DNA from: Luteimonas saliphila
GTDB lineage: Bacteria > Pseudomonadota > Gammaproteobacteria > Xanthomonadales > Xanthomonadaceae
Direction of reading: 5' to 3'
Assembly (NCBI RefSeq): GCF_016774335.1
Contig: NZ_JAETWA010000045.1
Coordinates: 1 to 64,000 of the forward strand
Length of the DNA stretch: 64,000 nucleotides
A model generated the notes under the pieces. The model did no database searches, was not told the DNA's origin, and saw only the letters and a program-made list of their open reading frames with translations. How positions within the stretch are numbered: position 1 is the stretch's first letter; the number at the start of each line of letters is the position of its first letter. This document shows, piece after piece, positions 34,485 to 42,700 of this stretch. Both the position numbers and the translations under genes were made by a program.

Positions 34485-37400
34485 CTAGAACGACTTGGTC
34501 AGGTTCAGGAAGAAGGTCCTGCCGAAGAAGTCGTAGCCGCTGTACAACGGGGCATTGCCTATCGTGTTGGTGTAGGCAGAGATGACAGGTGGTTCCTTGT
34601 CGGCGATGTTGCGAACACCCACTCGGGCCGACCAGTCGTCGCCTCGGTACTGCACCGATGCGTTGGACGTGAAGTAGTCGTCTGTCTCCATCAGGTAGGT
34701 CGGACGATAGTCCAAGGGGTCGCCAGCATCGTCAACGAAATACCTTTCGTAGTAATCGTAGTCGTTCGTGGAACCCACCCATTCCAGGCCATAGTGGATG
34801 AACCAGTTCTTGACCGTATAGGACAGTTCCAGCTGGCCCGTGTACTGCGGGGCTCCGACCGTACCCGTGACGTTCCTCACCGGATCCGTACTGAAGGTCC
34901 GGCCGGCCTGCATCAGGTAGTTGGAGACCTGCGCGTTGGCGCGGAACGAACCCGGGCCGATGTCCCGAACGTAGCGAGCGGTGAAGTCCCAGCCCCGCAC
35001 GAGGCTTTCAGAGATATTCACGTAGTCGGAGTTGACCGTCAGCGAGTTGTTGGCTGCACGATCCACGAAGTTGCACCAGAAGGCACCCGCATTGAAATCG
35101 GCAGGCTGGCTGTTATAGCAAAGGTTGAGGATTTGCTGGCCGCCCAGGCGGGCTACCCCGTTGTCAACCTGGATATCGTAATAGTCCGCCGCGAACGACA
35201 GGTCGCCAAACCAGGTCGGGAACTCCGGCTGCAGCACGATGCCGGCGGTCAAGGCCGTGGAGGTTTCTGCGGCCAACCCAGCTTCCGCACCACCCCGAGT
35301 GAATATCGTGACACTGTTGGTCTGGTTGAAATTCGGCGGCAGGCCCAGACTGGAGCAGTTGATGTATCTCGGGGAGCTTGTATTGCTGATGTTCCCCCAG
35401 TTGTTACAGGGATCGATGTTGGCGCCCAGGAAGCCGCTGGTTGCCCCTAGGAATTGCTCGAACAAAGCGGGCGCACGGTAGGATGTGCCGCGAGAGGCGC
35501 GAAGCGACAACCAGCTGACCGGCGTGTATAGCATGCCGATCTTCCAGGTCGTGTCGTCTCCGTAAGAGTCATAGTCGGTGTAACGGCCTGAGGCGTTGAA
35601 GACCAGTTCCTCCGCGAACGGGAGGCCGGTCAGCACGGGGATCTCGATTTCCGCGTAGGCTTCGGTGACCGAATCCTCGCCTCGGGTTGGCGTGGAAGAG
35701 GTAAATCCGAAAAGATTGCTGGATATGGAATTCGGATCTGGGGTGTCGTCGATTTCCTGACTACGGTGCTCAACACCGAAGGCCGCGTTCACGGTGCCAT
35801 AGGGAACGTCGAAGAGCGGGCCGCTCACGCCGGCGGTGAAAGTGGACTCTGTGTAGAGGGTGTTGCCACGAGTGTCCTGCATGATCCAGTCACGATACGC
35901 CTGCGACAGCTGGCCCCCGATGACTTCGGCGCTGAGGACCGGTGCGGCGACGCAACCGCCAGATGCATCGCGGCAGACGAAGCCGCCGTTGCCGTCCGGG
36001 ACCACGTCGAAACTGCGTGCGATGCGATCGGTCAGGCGGTTCTCGGTGTAATAATTCGCGTCTGATCGGGCGTAGCTGAACGATGCGTCGTAACTCCATT
36101 CCGAACCGAGGTTGCCACGCAGCCCGGCAGTCGTGCGGAAGAAGTCTACAGTCTGCCAGTTCTTGTAGAGCCCCCAGCCGATGAAGGCGCGTGCCGCGAC
36201 ATTCTGTCCGTTCGTCGAGCCATCCCTTGGCGCCGCCGCGAACGCCGGAAGCCCTACGAGGTCGCCCAGGAGCGGACTGCCGACGGGATAGTCCATCACG
36301 TGCTGCAGATACCCGTTCTGCTTGGATTCGCGGCGATGCACCAAGCCTTCGAAGTACAACTCGGCATCACCGAGCGCTTGCAGGTCGAAGCCGGCCTGCA
36401 GGAAGCCCGTGTAGTTCTTCGTCGGGGAGATCAGGGACTCGCGCAGCATTCGCGGATCGAAGCTGTCGCGACCGTACAGATCGACGCCCTCGAACCCGGG
36501 GAATCCGTCCGTAACGGCGGGGTTGGGGCGCCAGCGATTGAAGTAGTCCAGCCCCCCATCCCAGTCTTCGGGGAAGTAGGTGCCGTAGTAGCCCAAGCTG
36601 CCCAGACCGGGCTGGCCGAGCATATAGGCGGTACCAAGGGTATTGATCGTCACGCCGCCGTTATCGATGGTCCAGCATTTCGGCTGCCCGGTAATCGGGT
36701 CGATATAGTCGTCGGCGCCGTAGCTGCCATCGGCACGACGGCCAATGAGCGGGAGCGGACATCTGCTGGCCCAGTCCCTTTGGCCGAGCGTCATCTCGGA
36801 GCGTTGGAAGATCTCGAACGACCCCGCCACACGCCAGCGGTCGCCGGTCTTGCCGCCCATGATGGCGCCACGGGTTTCGTCGCCGCCGCCATCCTGGGTG
36901 GCGTTGTGCTGGAAATCGACTGTGAAGCCGTCGACCCTGGGCTTGGTGATGATGTTGACCACGCCGGCGACGGCGTCGGATCCGTAGATGGACGAGGCGC
37001 CGTCCTTCAGGATCTCGATGTGGTCGACCATGATGTTCGGCAGCACGTTCAGGTCTGCCGACCCGACCGCGCCACGCGAGCCCGCGGGCGACACGCGGCG
37101 GCCATTGAGCAGGAGCAGGGTGCGGGTGGCGCCGAGGCCGCGCAACGACAGCGTGTTCACGCCGGGGCCGCCATTGACGACGAAACCACCAAAGGCATTG
37201 TTGATCTGCGAAGACCCGCCGGTGACCGAATTGCTCTGGAGCACGCCTGCGGTGGAGTTGAAGCCGGCCGCTGTGGTTTCCTCGCGGGTAATCACCTGGA
37301 CCGGGGAGACCGAGTTGAAGGTGTCCCTAGCGATCCTTGACCCGGTGACCACCATCCTGTCGAGGGACTGGACCGGGGTGCCCTCGGTCGTCGCGGTTTC

Positions 37401-37535
37401 CTCGACTTCCGCTTCCTCGTCCTGCTCGGCGTCCTGGGCAAGGACGGCTGCGGACGGGAGCACCAGGGCCGCGGCCAAGGCCAGAGTCAGCCTGTTACGA
37501 ATGAAGCCGTTCGCGCGATTCTTTTGCGGTTTCAT
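34485..37535 (-). CDS. TonB-dependent outer-membrane receptor
   Basis: A 1016-residue receptor. The signal peptide (LTLALAAALVLPSAAVLAQ) is followed by a Glu-rich stretch, the candidate TonB-contact segment LDRMVVTGSRI, and the plug domain with LLNGRRVSPAG, IEILKDGASSIYGSDAVAGV and VNIITK. The rest is the beta-barrel, ending in the aromatic FFLNLTKSF as expected for outer-membrane insertion. The ATG at 37535 has AGGGGAT at good spacing; an ATG at 37556 would lack one. Large receptors of this class take up peptides, sugars or siderophores; the flanking S9 peptidase suggests peptides. AT content is visibly higher than in neighbouring housekeeping genes, consistent with a different history. Confidence 0.94.
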   Translation of the reverse strand: MKPQKNRANGFIRNRLTLALAAALVLPSAAVLAQDAEQDEEAEVEETATTEGTPVQSLDRMVVTGSRIARDTFNSVSPVQVITREETTAAGFNSTAGVLQSNSVTGGSSQINNAFGGFVVNGGPGVNTLSLRGLGATRTLLLLNGRRVSPAGSRGAVGSADLNVLPNIMVDHIEILKDGASSIYGSDAVAGVVNIITKPRVDGFTVDFQHNATQDGGGDETRGAIMGGKTGDRWRVAGSFEIFQRSEMTLGQRDWASRCPLPLIGRRADGSYGADDYIDPITGQPKCWTIDNGGVTINTLGTAYMLGQPGLGSLGYYGTYFPEDWDGGLDYFNRWRPNPAVTDGFPGFEGVDLYGRDSFDPRMLRESLISPTKNYTGFLQAGFDLQALGDAELYFEGLVHRRESKQNGYLQHVMDYPVGSPLLGDLVGLPAFAAAPRDGSTNGQNVAARAFIGWGLYKNWQTVDFFRTTAGLRGNLGSEWSYDASFSYARSDANYYTENRLTDRIARSFDVVPDGNGGFVCRDASGGCVAAPVLSAEVIGGQLSQAYRDWIMQDTRGNTLYTESTFTAGVSGPLFDVPYGTVNAAFGVEHRSQEIDDTPDPNSISSNLFGFTSSTPTRGEDSVTEAYAEIEIPVLTGLPFAEELVFNASGRYTDYDSYGDDTTWKIGMLYTPVSWLSLRASRGTSYRAPALFEQFLGATSGFLGANIDPCNNWGNISNTSSPRYINCSSLGLPPNFNQTNSVTIFTRGGAEAGLAAETSTALTAGIVLQPEFPTWFGDLSFAADYYDIQVDNGVARLGGQQILNLCYNSQPADFNAGAFWCNFVDRAANNSLTVNSDYVNISESLVRGWDFTARYVRDIGPGSFRANAQVSNYLMQAGRTFSTDPVRNVTGTVGAPQYTGQLELSYTVKNWFIHYGLEWVGSTNDYDYYERYFVDDAGDPLDYRPTYLMETDDYFTSNASVQYRGDDWSARVGVRNIADKEPPVISAYTNTIGNAPLYSGYDFFGRTFFLNLTKSF

Positions 37536-37719
37536 CAATATCCCCTTTGAAATCAATATCTTAAGCGGAAGTAAAGTTTACGCAAATTGAAAGAACGTGT
37601 CGTGCAGCCGATGCTAACACCAAATTTGCGATGAATGCCGTTTCGGTTAACGGAATCATTACGCCGTATTGACATCTTCGTGTGCGACGGACCGGCTGGA
37701 GTGGCGCGCGGCCTGCGCC

Positions 37720-37725
37720 TACACT
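37720..37725 (+). promoter_or_regulatory. Candidate -10 (TACACT) for the TPR-sulfotransferase
   Basis: TACACT ends 10 bp before the ATG, so the mRNA leader would be only about four bases. A TTGACA (37669-37674) lies in the same 200-bp AT-rich gap shared with the divergent TonB receptor, but its spacing to this -10 is too long to pair. The gap is the AT-richest part of the window and may hold operators. Confidence 0.4.
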
Positions 37726-37735
37726 GTCGGGCTAA

Positions 37736-39403
37736 ATGAGCCCCTCCTCATCCGTACTTCCCTCCCCGACCAGTGTCCCGGCCTCCGGTAATCTGTTGGA
37801 GCAGGCACTGGCCAGGGGTATTGCGTTGCTTCGCGCAGGGCGGTTCTCCGATGCCGTCACGTTTGGAAAGTCGCTCGTCGCAACTTGGCCCGCGCAGCCC
37901 CGCCTGTTCGCATTCCTCGCCGATGCCTGCCAAGCCGCAGGCGATCTGGAGGAGGCCATTGATTGGATCGACAAGGCCATCGCCATCGATCCTGCGGTGC
38001 GCCACAAGGTCAAGAAGGCATGGCTGCTGTCTGGCGCGCTGAGGCGGGACGAGATTCCGGCACTGGCCCTGCAGATCCTCGCCCAGGCGGACAGCGAGGG
38101 TGGGCCCGGCCTCGTGTACTGGCAGGTGGCGCGGCTCTACTACCTCCATAACCGCCTGCGGGAGGCCATCGAGTGCTACGAGCGGGCCCTGCGTCTGGAG
38201 GATAGACCGGATTGGCGCTACAACCTGGCGTTGGCGAGGTTCTATGCCGGCGACGCCGCGCTGGCCGAGACCGATCTGGAAGGGCTGCTAGCGCACTCAC
38301 CCCAGGCGGGCACCGCGATCTACCTGCGCTCCGTGCTCCGCAGGCAGAAGCCGGAAGACAACCATGTCGCCGATATACGGGCCCGCCTCGGCACCGGCTT
38401 TCAGAAAGTCGAGAACGAGGCGGCCGCGTTGTATGCGCTGGCCAAGGAGTTGGAGGATCTCGGCGAGTACGGGGAATCGTTCCGGACGCTTGAATCCGCG
38501 GCCACGGCCAAACGTGGAACCATTGTCTACGATGTCGGGAAAGTGACCCGCGGCCTGGGCGAGATCTGTGCATCGATGGACGAGGCGGCGATGGCCGGGC
38601 CGACCCAAGGGCACGCGGAACCCGGCGCGATCTTTATCGTCGGCATGCCGCGCACCGGCACCACGCTGGTTCAACGTCTGCTCATGCAGTCGGGCCGCGT
38701 GGCCGACGCGGGCGAACTGCTGGACTTCGGGTTCCACCTTACGGCTGGAGTGGAACGAATCCGCCGGGAAGACCCCCGGCTCCTGCCCACACAGGCTGCG
38801 CTGCAGGCCGATTTCGCGGAACTGGGCCGCAGATACATGCTGGGCGCACGGCAGATGGCCGACGGCGCAGAGATGTTCATCGACAAGCTGCCGGCCAACT
38901 TCATGTATTGCGGAATGATCCGCAAGGCGCTGCCCAACGCCAGGATCATCCATCTGGTTCGGGACCCCCTGGACAGCTGCTATGCGATCTTCAAGACACT
39001 GTTCTTCAGCGCCTACGAGTTCTCCTACGACCAGGAAGAGCTGGCCGAGTACTACCTCGCATACAGGCAGATGATGCAGCATTGGCACGAGGTCATGCCC
39101 GGGACGATCCTCGACGTACGCTACGAGGAACTGGTGACCAATCCGGAAGAGCAGTCGAGGCGGATCTACGACTGGTGCGGCCTGGACTGGAGCCCGAACG
39201 CTCTGGCTGTACCGGATCGCCAGGCCGCGTTTTCGACCGCGAGCGCGGCGCAGGTCCGCGAACCGGTCCACGCCCGTTCCGTCAACAGTTCCCGCCGCCA
39301 TGTCGAACGTTTGAAGCCGTTGATCGACAGGCTTGCCACGGGCGGCGTGCTGGCAGTGCATGATTACAATGTCCCGGACACGGGTCGAACCGATGTCGCC
39401 TGA
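37736..39403 (+). CDS. TPR-repeat sulfotransferase family protein
   Basis: A 555-residue cytoplasmic protein with two parts. Residues 15-280 are helical tetratricopeptide repeats (e.g. ACQAAGDLEEAIDWIDKAIA; YYLHNRLREAIECYERAL). Residues 295-540 are a sulfotransferase domain with the 5'-phosphosulfate loop IFIVGMPRTGTTLVQRLL (near 302), the 3'-phosphate motif IIHLVRDPLDSCYAIFKTLF (near 408), and the LDVRYEELVTNPEEQSRRI segment. It probably transfers sulfate from PAPS to a protein or small molecule; the TPRs may hold the acceptor. Divergent from the TonB receptor. Its end overlaps the mrp start by 11 nt. Substrate unknown. Confidence 0.88.
   Translation: MSPSSSVLPSPTSVPASGNLLEQALARGIALLRAGRFSDAVTFGKSLVATWPAQPRLFAFLADACQAAGDLEEAIDWIDKAIAIDPAVRHKVKKAWLLSGALRRDEIPALALQILAQADSEGGPGLVYWQVARLYYLHNRLREAIECYERALRLEDRPDWRYNLALARFYAGDAALAETDLEGLLAHSPQAGTAIYLRSVLRRQKPEDNHVADIRARLGTGFQKVENEAAALYALAKELEDLGEYGESFRTLESAATAKRGTIVYDVGKVTRGLGEICASMDEAAMAGPTQGHAEPGAIFIVGMPRTGTTLVQRLLMQSGRVADAGELLDFGFHLTAGVERIRREDPRLLPTQAALQADFAELGRRYMLGARQMADGAEMFIDKLPANFMYCGMIRKALPNARIIHLVRDPLDSCYAIFKTLFFSAYEFSYDQEELAEYYLAYRQMMQHWHEVMPGTILDVRYEELVTNPEEQSRRIYDWCGLDWSPNALAVPDRQAAFSTASAAQVREPVHARSVNSSRRHVERLKPLIDRLATGGVLAVHDYNVPDTGRTDVA
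39365..39370 (+). promoter_or_regulatory. -10 element (TACAAT) for mrp inside the preceding gene
   Basis: TACAAT lies 22 bp before the mrp ATG, within the last codons of the TPR-sulfotransferase. This gives mrp a promoter independent of the upstream gene, as expected for a housekeeping gene. Confidence 0.4.
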
Positions 39404-40262
39404 GGTTCCAATGGGGTCCGTTCCCGCGCGATCCGTCCAGCCGAAACTTTCTCCACTTCCGCGCATCCGCAACATCCTCGCCATCGCTTCCGGCAAGGGC
39501 GGCGTCGGCAAGTCGACGACGGCCGTGAACCTGGCCTTGGCCCTGGCAGCGGACGGAGCGCGGGTCGGGGTGCTGGACGCCGACGTCTACGGACCGAGCA
39601 TCCCGATGATGCTGGGCCTGTCGGGCAAGCCCGACAGCCCGGACGGCAAGTCGATCCTGCCGATGCGGGCGCACGGGATCGAGGCGATGTCGATCGGGTT
39701 CCTGGTCGAGGCCGATACGCCGATGATCTGGCGCGGGCCGATGGCGACTTCCGCGCTCACGCAACTGCTCAACGACACGCTGTGGGGTGGCGAGGAGGGG
39801 CTGGACTACCTCATCGTCGACCTGCCGCCCGGCACGGGCGACATCCAGCTGACGCTGGCGCAGAAGATCCCGGTCGCCGGCGCCGTCGTGGTGACCACCC
39901 CGCAGGACGTGGCCACGCTCGACGCGCGCAAGGCGCTGCGCATGTTCGAGAAGGTGGACGTGGCGGTGCTGGGGCTGGTGGAGAACATGGCCGAGCACGT
40001 GTGCTCGAACTGCGGCCATGTCGAGCACCTGTTCGGGCAGGGCGGGGGCGAGCGGATGGCGGCGCAGTACGGGGTGCCGCTGCTAGGGTCGCTGCCGCTG
40101 GAGATCGGCATCCGCGAGCAGGGCGATGCCGGCGCGCCGATCGTGGCATCGGCGCCCGCTTCGGCTGCGGCCACCGCCTATCGCGAGACCGCGCGGCGGC
40201 TGGTCGAGGAACTGTCGAAGCGTCCGCGGGCGCCGCGCGGCATCTCCGCGTCGCTGCTGTAG
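39393..40262 (+). CDS. apbC: Mrp/ApbC iron-sulfur cluster carrier ATPase
   Basis: P-loop ATPase that binds and transfers [4Fe-4S] clusters to target proteins. The 289-residue product has the deviant Walker A IASGKGGVGKSTTAVNLALA, VLDADVYGPSIPMMLGLSG (in two parts), DYLIVDLPPGTGDIQLTL, and the cluster-binding CxxC in EHVCSNCGHVEHLFG. The N-terminal DUF59 domain of longer Mrp proteins is absent. I chose the ATG at 39393, which overlaps the sulfotransferase stop; 39411 is an alternative. In many gammaproteobacteria mrp is divergent from metG; here four genes lie between them. dcd follows. Confidence 0.94.
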   Translation: MSPEVPMGSVPARSVQPKLSPLPRIRNILAIASGKGGVGKSTTAVNLALALAADGARVGVLDADVYGPSIPMMLGLSGKPDSPDGKSILPMRAHGIEAMSIGFLVEADTPMIWRGPMATSALTQLLNDTLWGGEEGLDYLIVDLPPGTGDIQLTLAQKIPVAGAVVVTTPQDVATLDARKALRMFEKVDVAVLGLVENMAEHVCSNCGHVEHLFGQGGGERMAAQYGVPLLGSLPLEIGIREQGDAGAPIVASAPASAAATAYRETARRLVEELSKRPRAPRGISASLL

Positions 40263-40447
40263 GACAGCCCGGGAACGCTGCTTCCCGTTGCGGGACGTTC
40301 CGCTACCTGCTAGCGGATCCGGTGTCGCATCGTGACGAGGGATGTGCATCGCAGTACCACCCGATCCCGTCGCTCCCTGGTCCCGGGTCGACTGCCGGCA
40401 TGCGCACGCTGCACTGGGGGCGGCTTACGGCCGGCCCGGGCCCGCCC

Positions 40448-40453
40448 TACAAT
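40448..40453 (+). promoter_or_regulatory. -10 element (TACAAT) for dcd
   Basis: TACAAT lies 35 bp before the dcd ATG, in the 226-bp mrp-dcd gap, which is otherwise without recognisable features. GCAGGGAA just before the ATG is a plausible ribosome-binding site. Confidence 0.5.
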
Positions 40454-40488
40454 GCGCGCTTCCGGCCGCGCGCCGCAGGGAACACCGC

Positions 40489-41061
40489 ATGAGTATCAAG
40501 AGCGACCGCTGGATCAGGCGCATGTCCGAGCAGCACGGCATGATCGAGCCCTACGAGCCGGGCCAGGTGAAGCAGGCCGCGGGCGGTCGCATCGTCAGTT
40601 ACGGCACCTCGAGCTACGGCTACGACGTGCGCTGCTCGCGAGAGTTCAAGGTGTTCACCAACATCAACTCCACGATCGTCGATCCCAAGCATTTCGATCC
40701 GAAGAGCTTCGTCGACATCGAGGCCGACGAGTGCATCATCCCGCCCAACAGCTTCGCCCTGGCGCGCACTGTCGAATACTTCCGCATCCCGCGCGACACC
40801 CTGGTGGTGTGCCTGGGCAAGAGCACGTACGCGCGCTGCGGGATCATCGTCAACGTGACGCCGCTGGAGCCCGAGTGGGAAGGGCACGTGACGCTGGAGT
40901 TCTCCAACACCACGCCGCTGCCGGCGCGCATCTACGCCAACGAGGGCGTGGCGCAGATGCTGTTCTTCCAGTCCGATCCGGACGACGTCTGCGAAACCTC
41001 GTACAAGGATCGTGGCGGCAAATACCAGGGACAGACCGGCGTCACGCTGCCGAGGACCTGA
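40489..41061 (+). CDS. dcd: dCTP deaminase
   Basis: Deaminates dCTP to dUTP, the main source of dUMP for thymidylate in enterobacteria and relatives. The 190-residue product begins [22 protein letters not shown] and has the trimeric dUTPase-like fold motifs [17 protein letters not shown], FVLARxVEY-type [15 protein letters not shown], the catalytic [19 protein letters not shown] (in two parts) with Glu, and the C-terminal [14 protein letters not shown] lid that closes on the nucleotide. Length and N-terminus match E. coli Dcd (193). Cytoplasmic. It converges with the pcp operon. Confidence 0.97.
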   Translation: MSIKSDRWIRRMSEQHGMIEPYEPGQVKQAAGGRIVSYGTSSYGYDVRCSREFKVFTNINSTIVDPKHFDPKSFVDIEADECIIPPNSFALARTVEYFRIPRDTLVVCLGKSTYARCGIIVNVTPLEPEWEGHVTLEFSNTTPLPARIYANEGVAQMLFFQSDPDDVCETSYKDRGGKYQGQTGVTLPRT

Positions 41062-41087
41062 TCGAAGGCCAGGCGCCGCGCGCCGCG

Positions 41088-41750
41088 CTACTCCGTCGTG
41101 CCGGCGCCGATCCGGAGGTCCTGCTGCGTGGTGAGCGCCACGCGGAGCGCGATGCGCAGGGCGTCGACGATCTGGTCATGCGTCAACGCGCCTTGAGTTC
41201 CACCCCCGGCTGTAGGGTCTACGGTGGGCGGCACGTGCACGAAACCTGCGCGCATCCTGCGCCCGCGCGACATGTGCATCAGTCCGTAGAACACGTGGTT
41301 GCAGACGTAGGTGCCGGCGCTCTGCGAGACCTCCACCGCAACGCCCGCCTCGTGGATCGCCGCGTACATCGCCTTGATCGGCAGCGTCGAGAAATAGGCC
41401 ACCGGTCCGCGGCGCACCACCGCCACATCGACCGGCTGGCGGCCGGCGTTGTCGGGAATGCGTGCGTCGTCGACGTTGATCGCGACGCGCTCGAGCGAGA
41501 TCGCGCTGCGCCCGGAGGCCAAGCCGGTACACAGGACCAGCGCCGGTCGCAGCTCCCGGATCGCCCGGCGCAGCGCGTCGCGCGCCACACCGAACTCGAC
41601 CGGCAGTCGTCGCGCAACGACACGGTGGCCTGCGATCGCCTCGCCATCGAGTACGCGCGCCGCATCCCAGCTCGGGTTGCCTGCTGCCCCGTCGAACGGC
41701 GCGAAACCGGTGAGCAGGACGTTGCGCATACGCGGGCCTCGGGTGCTCAT
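41088..41750 (-). CDS. pcp: Pyroglutamyl-peptidase I
   Basis: Cysteine peptidase that removes N-terminal pyroglutamate (5-oxoproline) from peptides. The product is 220 residues from the ATG at 41750, which overlaps the DUF979 stop (ATGA); MRNVLLTGF at 41729 is an alternative giving 213. Family motifs: VLLTGFAPFDGAAGNPSWDA, LCTGLASGRSAISLERVA (in two parts), catalytic Glu in that region, nucleophile Cys in SAGTYVCNHVFYGLM, and His in AGFVHVPP. Last gene of the pxp operon: it releases 5-oxoproline that PxpABC can convert to glutamate. Cytoplasmic, no signal peptide. Confidence 0.95.
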   Translation of the reverse strand: MSTRGPRMRNVLLTGFAPFDGAAGNPSWDAARVLDGEAIAGHRVVARRLPVEFGVARDALRRAIRELRPALVLCTGLASGRSAISLERVAINVDDARIPDNAGRQPVDVAVVRRGPVAYFSTLPIKAMYAAIHEAGVAVEVSQSAGTYVCNHVFYGLMHMSRGRRMRAGFVHVPPTVDPTAGGGTQGALTHDQIVDALRIALRVALTTQQDLRIGAGTTE

Positions 41751-42700
41751 CGGAACACGATGAAATACATCAGCACGATGTTGCACGCCAGCAGCGGCAG
41801 CGCGGTGGCCACCTGCTGGCGGATCACCGCGTTCGGATCCTTCAGCTCCAGCAGTGCGGCAGGCACGAGGTTGAAGTTCGCCGCCATCGGGGTGAGCAGC
41901 GTGCCGCAGTAGCCCGACAGCATGCCGATCGCGGCCAGCGGCGCGGCATCGGCGCCGTGAAGCCGCACCAGCAACGGCAGGCCGATGCCGGCGGTCATCA
42001 CCGGGAACGCGGCGAAGGCATTGCCCATGACCATCGTGAACAACGCCATGCCCAGCGCATAGGCGAGCACCACCACGAAGCGGTTGTCGACCGGGATCGC
42101 CATCTCCACCAGCGCCGCCACCGCCTCGCCCACGCCGGCGGCCGCGAACACACCGCCCAGGGTGGCCAGCAGCAGCGGCAGCAACGCCGCCCAGCCGACG
42201 GCGTCGATCAGGCGGCGCGACTGCTCGACCGCGCTCCACGGCGTCTGCCGCGTCAGCCGGCAGGCGGCGATCGCCGCGACCACGCAGGCGACGCCGAGCG
42301 CGACCAGGGTGGTCTGTTCGCGGCCGAGCAGGTACACGCCGCCGACCGACACGTCCTTCAGCACCACGGCCAGCAGCACGCAGACCCCGGGGATCAACAG
42401 CGCCGGCCAGAACAGGCGGTTGCCCAGGCGCGTGGCCTCAACCCGTTTGGCCTCGTCGGACGGCTCGTCGTAGCGGCCGCGGCCCAGCCCACCGAAGCCC
42501 GCCAGGCAGGCGAGCACCACCACCACCACGCCGACCGCGACCGGTGCCAGGCGGTCCGCGGCCAGGAACATCAGCCCGAGCAGGCCCCAGAACAACGCCG
42601 TGGCATGGCGGCGCGGATTGTGGCGGTCACGCAGGCCGAGCGCGGCCACCGCCAGCAGGTAGGCGCCGGCGAGCCAGTAGATCATCTGCAGCGTGATCAC
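41747..42700 (-). CDS. DUF979 membrane protein, putative permease half
   Basis: A 317-residue polytopic membrane protein with about nine hydrophobic segments (e.g. IYWLAGAYLLAVAALGL; PVAVGVVVVVLACLAGF; LLPLLLATLGGVFAAAGVG). Re-entrant-like features are present: VMGNAFAAFPVMTAGIGLP and SGYCGTLLTPMAANFNLVP, which resemble the helix-hairpin motifs of ion transporter (IT) superfamily carriers. DUF979 has no proven function. The start is GTG at 42700, overlapping the DUF969 stop (GTGA); the end overlaps pcp. Tight coupling to DUF969 suggests that the two form one transporter. The substrate is inferred from the operon to be 5-oxoproline or a pyroglutamyl peptide. Confidence 0.86.
   Translation of the reverse strand: MITLQMIYWLAGAYLLAVAALGLRDRHNPRRHATALFWGLLGLMFLAADRLAPVAVGVVVVVLACLAGFGGLGRGRYDEPSDEAKRVEATRLGNRLFWPALLIPGVCVLLAVVLKDVSVGGVYLLGREQTTLVALGVACVVAAIAACRLTRQTPWSAVEQSRRLIDAVGWAALLPLLLATLGGVFAAAGVGEAVAALVEMAIPVDNRFVVVLAYALGMALFTMVMGNAFAAFPVMTAGIGLPLLVRLHGADAAPLAAIGMLSGYCGTLLTPMAANFNLVPAALLELKDPNAVIRQQVATALPLLACNIVLMYFIVFR

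Noticed and set aside
32327-37535. Lasso-peptide cluster suggested by S9 peptidase next to a TonB receptor
   Set aside because: Some lasso-peptide loci pair an isopeptidase of this fold with a receptor, but no precursor, cyclase or leader peptidase is present nearby.
40263-40488. A gene between mrp and dcd
   Set aside because: Frames across the gap continue from other genes and lack a ribosome-binding site or family match; the dcd promoter accounts for the visible signals.
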